Positions 58,627 through 64,000 of a DNA stretch of 64,000 nucleotides are shown here, in pieces. Each line of letters starts with the position of its first letter. Within the stretch, counting starts at the first letter, position 1. Made by a program: the position numbers and the translations under genes. This DNA is from Aralia elata (taxonomy: Eukaryota > Streptophyta > Magnoliopsida > Apiales > Araliaceae). The stretch spans positions 2,604,001-2,668,000 of the forward strand of contig CM068382.1 in NCBI GenBank assembly GCA_034770075.1, in the 5' to 3' direction. Under the pieces are notes generated by a model that was not told the origin of the DNA, did no database searches, and was given only the letters and a program-made list of their open reading frames with translations.

Positions 58627-58956
58627 AAAGGCGTAAATAAATTGAGTCGAGTCGAGTATTGAATTGCTTAAATTTGGTTCACAAAATTTATCGAGTATAA
58701 AATAAGGTTTGATTGAGACTCGTTTAGTTATCGAGTCGAGAACAATCTCGAATCGAACCTGAACATTTTGAACTTTTCGAACTAATATGATCCGAATATA
58801 AATAGAAAATTATAATTTGAGAAGATTCGAGTAATTTATTGAACTTTAAAATTTGTTCATATTTAAAACATTTATATTTCGAGTCGAGTTCGAATCAAAC
58901 TTTTAATCGAGTGAGTACAGATCGAATCGGAACTATTTAGTCATTTTACGGCCTTA
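58627..58956. mobile_element. hAT-like MITE, 330 bp
   Basis: The left end aaaggcgtaaataa and reversed right end taaggccgtaaaatga are inverted. The flanks gtcacaatt (58618-58626) and gccacaatt (58957-58965) repeat with one mismatch over 9 bp, so an 8-bp duplication is likely. The body contains gagtcgag/ctcgaat words in both orientations. Intergenic. Confidence 0.7.
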
Positions 58957-61253
58957 GCCACAATTATTTTGCATGAAATGGTCATTTATCTCTTTAATAA
59001 TTGATGATATTGAGAGGGGAAAAAAACAATAAAACTAATAAACACGCCACTACCCTATTAAAATCAAATGGGCCGGCATGAATAAATGCCATGTTGACAT
59101 GCACATGATCTTGTCCCCTTTAATTTCCTTAATTTACAAACACTGTCTAGCTAGCTAGCCTGCATCGTGTAATTTATGCTATATTTATTAAATTATTAAA
59201 ACAGGGGAGTTTTCAAAACTTGAGCCTTTTTAAAAAGTTCACTTGGAGGGCAAATACAGAAAATCTAAAACATGCTTGGAAGATGGTCAAATTGGTCATT
59301 CAACATATTCAATTACGTACCAAGCTTTCCTCAAAAGATTTTAAATCATTTTCACAGATAATTTTTTTTTATTAAAGTAATCGCATATAAAGAATCAATC
59401 AAATATAATAAGGGGAAAAAATAATAGCAAAAAGAATGTTTATGATTGTATATAATAAAAGTAATATATAGCAACGTCCAATATATACACCAGAAAATTA
59501 AGGTTCATATATAATATGCAAACCATTAATTAAAAAGGAGTAGCTAGGTACTAAACAAGCTTATTCAAGGCAGGCAAAAACCAAGTCTTGTTGGAGTACA
59601 AGATTTATTGTCTCTGTCCAATACTATATGTAACCAAATATCTCCCACTAATTAATCAATATGAATATATATAAGAAGTCATGAAGGTGAAGGGATCCGC
59701 TAATGAGTTAATTGAGCCATTTTTTTTTTATTTTACTAACTTTTACCGAGTTTGGACTGTTTTTCTCAACTTTTTATATTGCACCTTTGTTTTTGGACTG
59801 TTTTTCTCAACTTTTTATATTGCACCTTTGTCAAATAATATTTTAAATAGGATTAAATTGAACTAAGTTAATTTAGTTGGTCCTCAAATTAATCCGAGTC
59901 ATTGTGTTCCTTGAATCGTTTCTTCCTCATCATTTTTCATGTTCCTTTTCGAGAAAATCTCAATCCAATAAATAATTCATCAACAAATTAGAGCCTTGTT
60001 GCTTACCCATTAAAGTCGCGACAGCTGAAAGGGGAGATATGATGGCATTTTCGGCAGGGTTCCTAAATGAAAATTGGACATAAAAATTAAAGATTTATGT
60101 ATTTGAATATCATCTATTTATATTTTTACCCACTATTGAAGGTCAAAATATAAATAAGTAATATTCAAATACACTCATGTCCAATTTTCATGACCGCGTA
60201 GAGTTTTTATTTGCGACAAGTGTATTGTACTCATCGCTTCGTTTCTAGAGAGCAAGATGTTAGGGTTTTAGGCGATTATATAGGGTTGTTTCACAATGGT
60301 GGAGGTAAAAATTTTGACATGGCGAATTTGAGGTTTATTTATTCAATTTTAGGGTTTACACACAATCACAAATATATGTGAGATGATTACTGATTGAGGA
60401 TAAATTTGAGCTAATATAACCTATTTATTTATTGGGTTTTAATTTTTGAATTCTTTTATGCTGATTTTGTTTGTTATTTTTTGTGGGTATAAATAATAGG
60501 CAATGCATGCAGTTATTTTGTTATTTGCAGTACGTAGTTGTTCACACACAAATCTGTGTCTTCTTTATAATTAGCTAGCCATGAAGTTAAGCTGATAGAA
60601 CACATTTTTACTTGGAGTTTTCATTACATTGGCTATATATACTAGGTATAAGCATGACTAATTGCTTGCGTTCCATATTTTATTATATTTTTTGTTTTGT
60701 TAATGGTAGAATATAATTGTTCTTTTTTGTTAAATGATCTGTTTGGAATTAAGAGATCTCTCTTTGACTTCCTAATCTCTTTTCCAATAAGTGTTAAGGT
60801 TCACTGTCTTTCAAGGATTGTGGAAAGTCTGGATTGCGGTAAGGTTTGGTTTAATAACAGGAAGACGTGTGCATTGCAAATATGAATTATCTCAATCTTT
60901 TCTGGCAGTAATAGTAATAATATTAATTGGGTTTCAGCCTTTCAGGTCTTATTAATAACAAAAGAATCCTATATACTCTTTCTTCGATTCTTCAATAGCA
61001 GCATCCAAATCCTAGACTCCATCAAAGATCACATTGCTCACATTTTCTACAACTCTTTATGCAAAAAATCTAACCCCTATTTAATTGATACTAGAAGATA
61101 TCAATTTCCAACTTATATACAGTCAAACATGTGAATTTATTGTATCTGTCTCCTTATGTATTTGTACAACGTAACTATATATATTCTATGTAGAATTCTT
61201 CATCTGATGCGTATATAATTCCAATATTTATCTAGCTAGGATGAGCTTCTACC
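58957..61253. other. AT-rich intergenic DNA with a possible orphan 5' exon
   Basis: No assigned gene. At 60257-60300 the sequence agggttttagg ... cacaatggtggag|gtaaaa looks like the end of a 5'UTR, a start codon and a donor, but no matching downstream exon was found. A 40-bp repeat of tttggactgtttttctcaac and the next ~20 bases occurs twice around 59751-59831. Confidence 0.4.
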
Positions 61254-61409
61254 ATGTTATCTGAAAAGAAGGATTGTGGTGACAAGGAACATCATGAGGC
61301 GGCGTTTAACCTATTGAACGTGATGCTCAAGGGTAGTTTAAAGCGTCTGAAAGTAATGAGGTCAGCATTCAATTTATTGTTTAATGCATTTTATATGAAA
61401 TTTGTTTGA
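61254..61409 (+). CDS. Short open frame, 51 aa, unknown
   Basis: I do not recognise this. The frame encodes a peptide rich in charged and hydrophobic residues (HHEAAFNLLNVMLKGSLKRL), with codon use and GC content higher than the surrounding intergenic DNA up to about 61360. There a possible donor (atgag|gtcagc) occurs, so the true unit might be one exon (about 61254-61360) of a larger or decayed gene. No upstream or downstream partner exon was identified, and it may be a chance frame. Confidence 0.25.
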   Translation: MLSEKKDCGDKEHHEAAFNLLNVMLKGSLKRLKVMRSAFNLLFNAFYMKFV

Positions 61410-61887
61410 TTGCTTCAAAATCAATTGAAAAAACAAAAAAAAACTCTGGACTTTTGCTGTTAAAGTGAGAGCTTGAAAGTCTTTCATATTTTGCTCATAG
61501 AAAGAACTATAGAGATGAGAGTCTAATTTCTTCCTTGATTCTTTTCAATATATGTGTAAATCTTTTCTGCATATATTTTTAGTTAAGTGTTCCTCTTATT
61601 CATGCATCTTTAAGACTATGGTACATTAAATGATCTAAATCATGATTATATAAATATATATACGAATATATATATATATATATATAAATGAATTCATATC
61701 TTTTCATTAAGGATTTCACAAACTTGCAGCGGTGCCGTGCTTGTAATAACAGTACTACATATATCAAACCATAGTGCAAATAGTATAACTAATTAAGCAA
61801 CCTGCTCAGTCCATCTGGAGTGCTTGTAGTTGTCCTTCTGGTAAGTAGTTTTCCGGTGACAACGTACTAGGAGGCTGCCGTCGACGT
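61410..61887. other. Spacer downstream of the Aux/IAA gene
   Basis: AT-rich, with a TA run around 61668-61686; it should include the 3'UTR of the Aux/IAA gene on the minus strand. Confidence 0.45.
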
Positions 61888-63141
61888 TCAGCGTCTGTTC
61901 TTGCATTTCTCCATGGCTCTTGGTGCTGAGATTCGAATCCAAACTTTCATTTCAATAAATACAGATGAACTATTTATAATTAATTATTTACACAAAAATA
62001 GATATACAAGTACTGTTAATTTGCTTGATAAATATACTGACCGAGTCCTATTGCTTCAGTTCCTTTCATTATGCGCAAGCGCTTGCAAGAATCAACAAAC
62101 ATCCTGAGAGAGTTGAAATAAAAGAAAATTAAGTGATGAAAATACATATTTGTAAAAATTATATTTGTTTATTTGTTAACAATATTTATAGTTAAAGTTT
62201 AATTAACTTAATATTATATATATGAGAGGATGAAAAAGAAGGAGTAATTAATTACTCCCAAGGGACATCGCCCACGAGCATCCAATCGCCATCCTTGTCT
62301 TCATAAGTTGGAACATAATCAGAACTGTTGAGAAGATCCATCAACTTGCTCTCATTCATGAAATCCATCACTCCTTGGGATCCACAATTCCCTTAAAATT
62401 AAGATAAAACAATTAATTAATGACCATCAACGTAGTATATAATTTATGGAATTTCTTAACATGTATCACACGGTTAAAGAGAATATTTTTTTGAAATGTG
62501 TGCATATTTTCTTGAATTTGATGCAAATATAGAAATCAAGGAAATATACACACAGTTCAAAAGAATATTCTCTTAAACTGTGTGCTTAATATGTGTTCTT
62601 AGGGCACATGTTAAGAGGATCCATAATTTATATGCCTATAACTAATTAAGAAGATCCAAGGGGAAAAAACGTTTGGACGTATTTAACAATTAATTTAACT
62701 TCTTTTAAGATAAAATTAACTTGCATACGTGTACACTTAATATCTTCTTAAATATTAATTTTTGATGTTGGAAAAAAATTGTGGATGCATGTCAAAATCT
62801 TAGTCATGAACAAGTACGTAATTAAATATGACTAGATCTCATTTTTGGATAGAAACATCATAATTAATTAAATGTACATGATAAAATAGTGAAATTTACC
62901 AATAGTGAAGGAACTAAACATGTTGCCTAGGGCATCAGAGAGGTCTCGGTAACTCTGGTACATCTTAAGATCGACTTTGCGAAGGTAAGGTGCACCATCC
63001 AAGCTCACCTTCACAAAGGTAGCGCCGGCTCCGGTGGGGCTGCTCAGCTTCTCACCCTCCTCATTATGAGTGCTGTTTTTCTGAATAGAGAGGATATTCT
63101 TCCGGAACGATCTGACCGGTGGCCAACCTACAACTTGCGCC
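61888..63141 (-). CDS. Aux/IAA auxin-response repressor, 5'-partial, last 4 exons
   Basis: Nuclear repressor that binds ARF factors and is degraded through TIR1/AFB when auxin is present. Exons on the minus strand: 63141-62900, 62391-62256, 62103-62042, 61925-61888, all with matching GT..AG borders and phases. The first begins with the last base of a split codon, then [11 protein letters not shown], the domain II degron. Domain III follows ([20 protein letters not shown] and [15 protein letters not shown]), then the rest of the PB1 fold ([43 protein letters not shown]). It resembles the IAA7/14/16/17 group. Domain I (LxLxL, with the start codon) should be in an upstream exon. I could not find it up to position 64000, so it is probably beyond the window. 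An ATG at 63159, in frame with the degron but just upstream of the acceptor, is probably intronic. Confidence 0.92.
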
Positions 63142-64000
63142 CTGAGTTTCCATGCCATGATCATGTGTTACTACGTACGTACTATACATATTTGAACACC
63201 CTCATTTATTTAGCTAGGTTGCACTAATGATCGAGAGACATAAGACATTTGGACATGAATTTAGAATGTTGGAAAATATCATGTATCACTATAATTGAAT
63301 CGGAGAAGAAGGAAGAAAAATGTATATATGTCGAGTTGTTATGTAGTCTACTAGACACTAATTGATAGCTAAAATTCATAAATTATATTTTTAGTGATGA
63401 CACAAGTGTCAATTACTTGTATACTGAATCGACATATATAACAGAGTTCAATAATAAAAAACAAGCACACAAAGATGAATTCTTTTTCTTTTAAATTGTT
63501 TTGGGCAGTTATTATATACCAAAATATATAACAACTTTTGTTTCATCATCATGTTAACTGAAATATATATTCACAAGTGAATTCTTATTTTCCTAACAGA
63601 AGAGTGCAATTCTTAAAGCATATATATCCAAATCAACATAAAGATAACTAGCAGCACCTACAAAATTAAGATTAATCAGTATACACTGAAAACATATTTG
63701 ATTATGTACTTTTTCAATCATAGTTAGAGAAAATACATTTAATTTCTGTACATTAAAGGAAACATATTGATGAACTTAATTTATAGTTAATTGTTATAAT
63801 AGCTTATATATATATAGATGTCATTTTTCCTCTCCTTCCCAAACATCAAGATCTAATATCGTGTACAAAAGATCGAGAAAAGAATACTCCTTCCGTTTTT
63901 CATAAAAATAACTTTAATTATAAAATTTGCGAATATTAAGGATATAATTTAATTTTTTTTATGAATACCCCTAAAATAATAAACTGTTACTGTAGTAGTG
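63142..64000. other. Aux/IAA intron 1 (or upstream) sequence
   Basis: AT-rich with no domain I coding signal on the minus strand; most simply the first intron of the Aux/IAA gene. The sequence tactccttccgtttttcata at about 63886-63905 resembles the left end of a Stowaway-like MITE that would run off the window. Confidence 0.5.

Noticed and set aside
1..64000. tRNA or rRNA genes, CRISPR arrays, operons, intact transposase or reverse transcriptase genes
   Set aside because: None seen: no convincing tRNA B-box context, no regular spacer arrays, and no long frames with transposase or polymerase motifs. The bacterial-type features do not apply to this plant nuclear DNA.

Overview
This is nuclear DNA from a flowering plant, almost certainly a eudicot. 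It is AT-rich, genes are split by GT..AG introns, exons are short, and several products are plant-specific: a PsbW photosystem II subunit, a GAUT pectin glycosyltransferase, an Aux/IAA repressor and plastid-type PLA1 lipases. I cannot name the genus. All gene models were built by hand from splice-site consensus, reading frame and remembered family alignments; no search was run.

Layout, left to right. 1-1023: AT-rich intergenic DNA. 1024-4670 (-): MRS2/MGT-type magnesium transporter, 11 exons. 6388-11616 (+): GAUT5/6-like glycosyltransferase, 9 exons. 12406-13421 (+): PsbW, 2 exons. 15024-17097 (+): RNA polymerase III subunit RPC8/RPC25, 7 exons. 19279-20982 (-): UTP18 WD40 protein, one coding exon plus a 5'UTR intron. 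21.4-26.0 kb: gene-poor, with a 1.25 kb Mutator-like element and a 0.7 kb fold-back element. 26019-28704 (-) and 32568-34313 (-): tandem pair of plastid PLA1-Igamma lipases. Between them lie an orphan first exon of an arabinogalactan peptide gene, three MITEs and long AT microsatellites. 34.3-43.0 kb: repeat-rich gene desert. 43094-48544 (+): FBL17-type F-box/LRR protein, 11 exons. 50237-57037 (+): P-loop kinase of the uridine kinase/phosphoribulokinase class, 12 exons. 57.0-61.9 kb: gene-poor. 61888-63141 (-): 3' part of an Aux/IAA gene whose first exon (domain I) is not in the window.

The genes are independent housekeeping and plastid genes, not an operon-like system. The neighbourhood is still informative. 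The set GAUT5/6, PsbW, RPC8 and PLA1-Igamma appears, as I recall, split between two Arabidopsis segments (around At2g30550-30575 and At1g06780-06800). The window therefore looks like an unsplit version of an ancestral block. Regulatory signals match gene function in three cases: E2F-type sites before FBL17, a telo-box before UTP18 and a G-box before PsbW.

Mobile DNA is almost all non-autonomous: hAT-like elements in introns of three genes, Stowaway-like MITEs, one Mutator-like element with a 9-bp target duplication, and long hairpin elements. I saw no intact transposase or retrotransposon polyprotein, no tRNA or rRNA, and no clearly new biological system. The best leads are the orphan AGP exon, the fold-back element at 24.5-25.2 kb, and the shortened RPC8 C-terminus.
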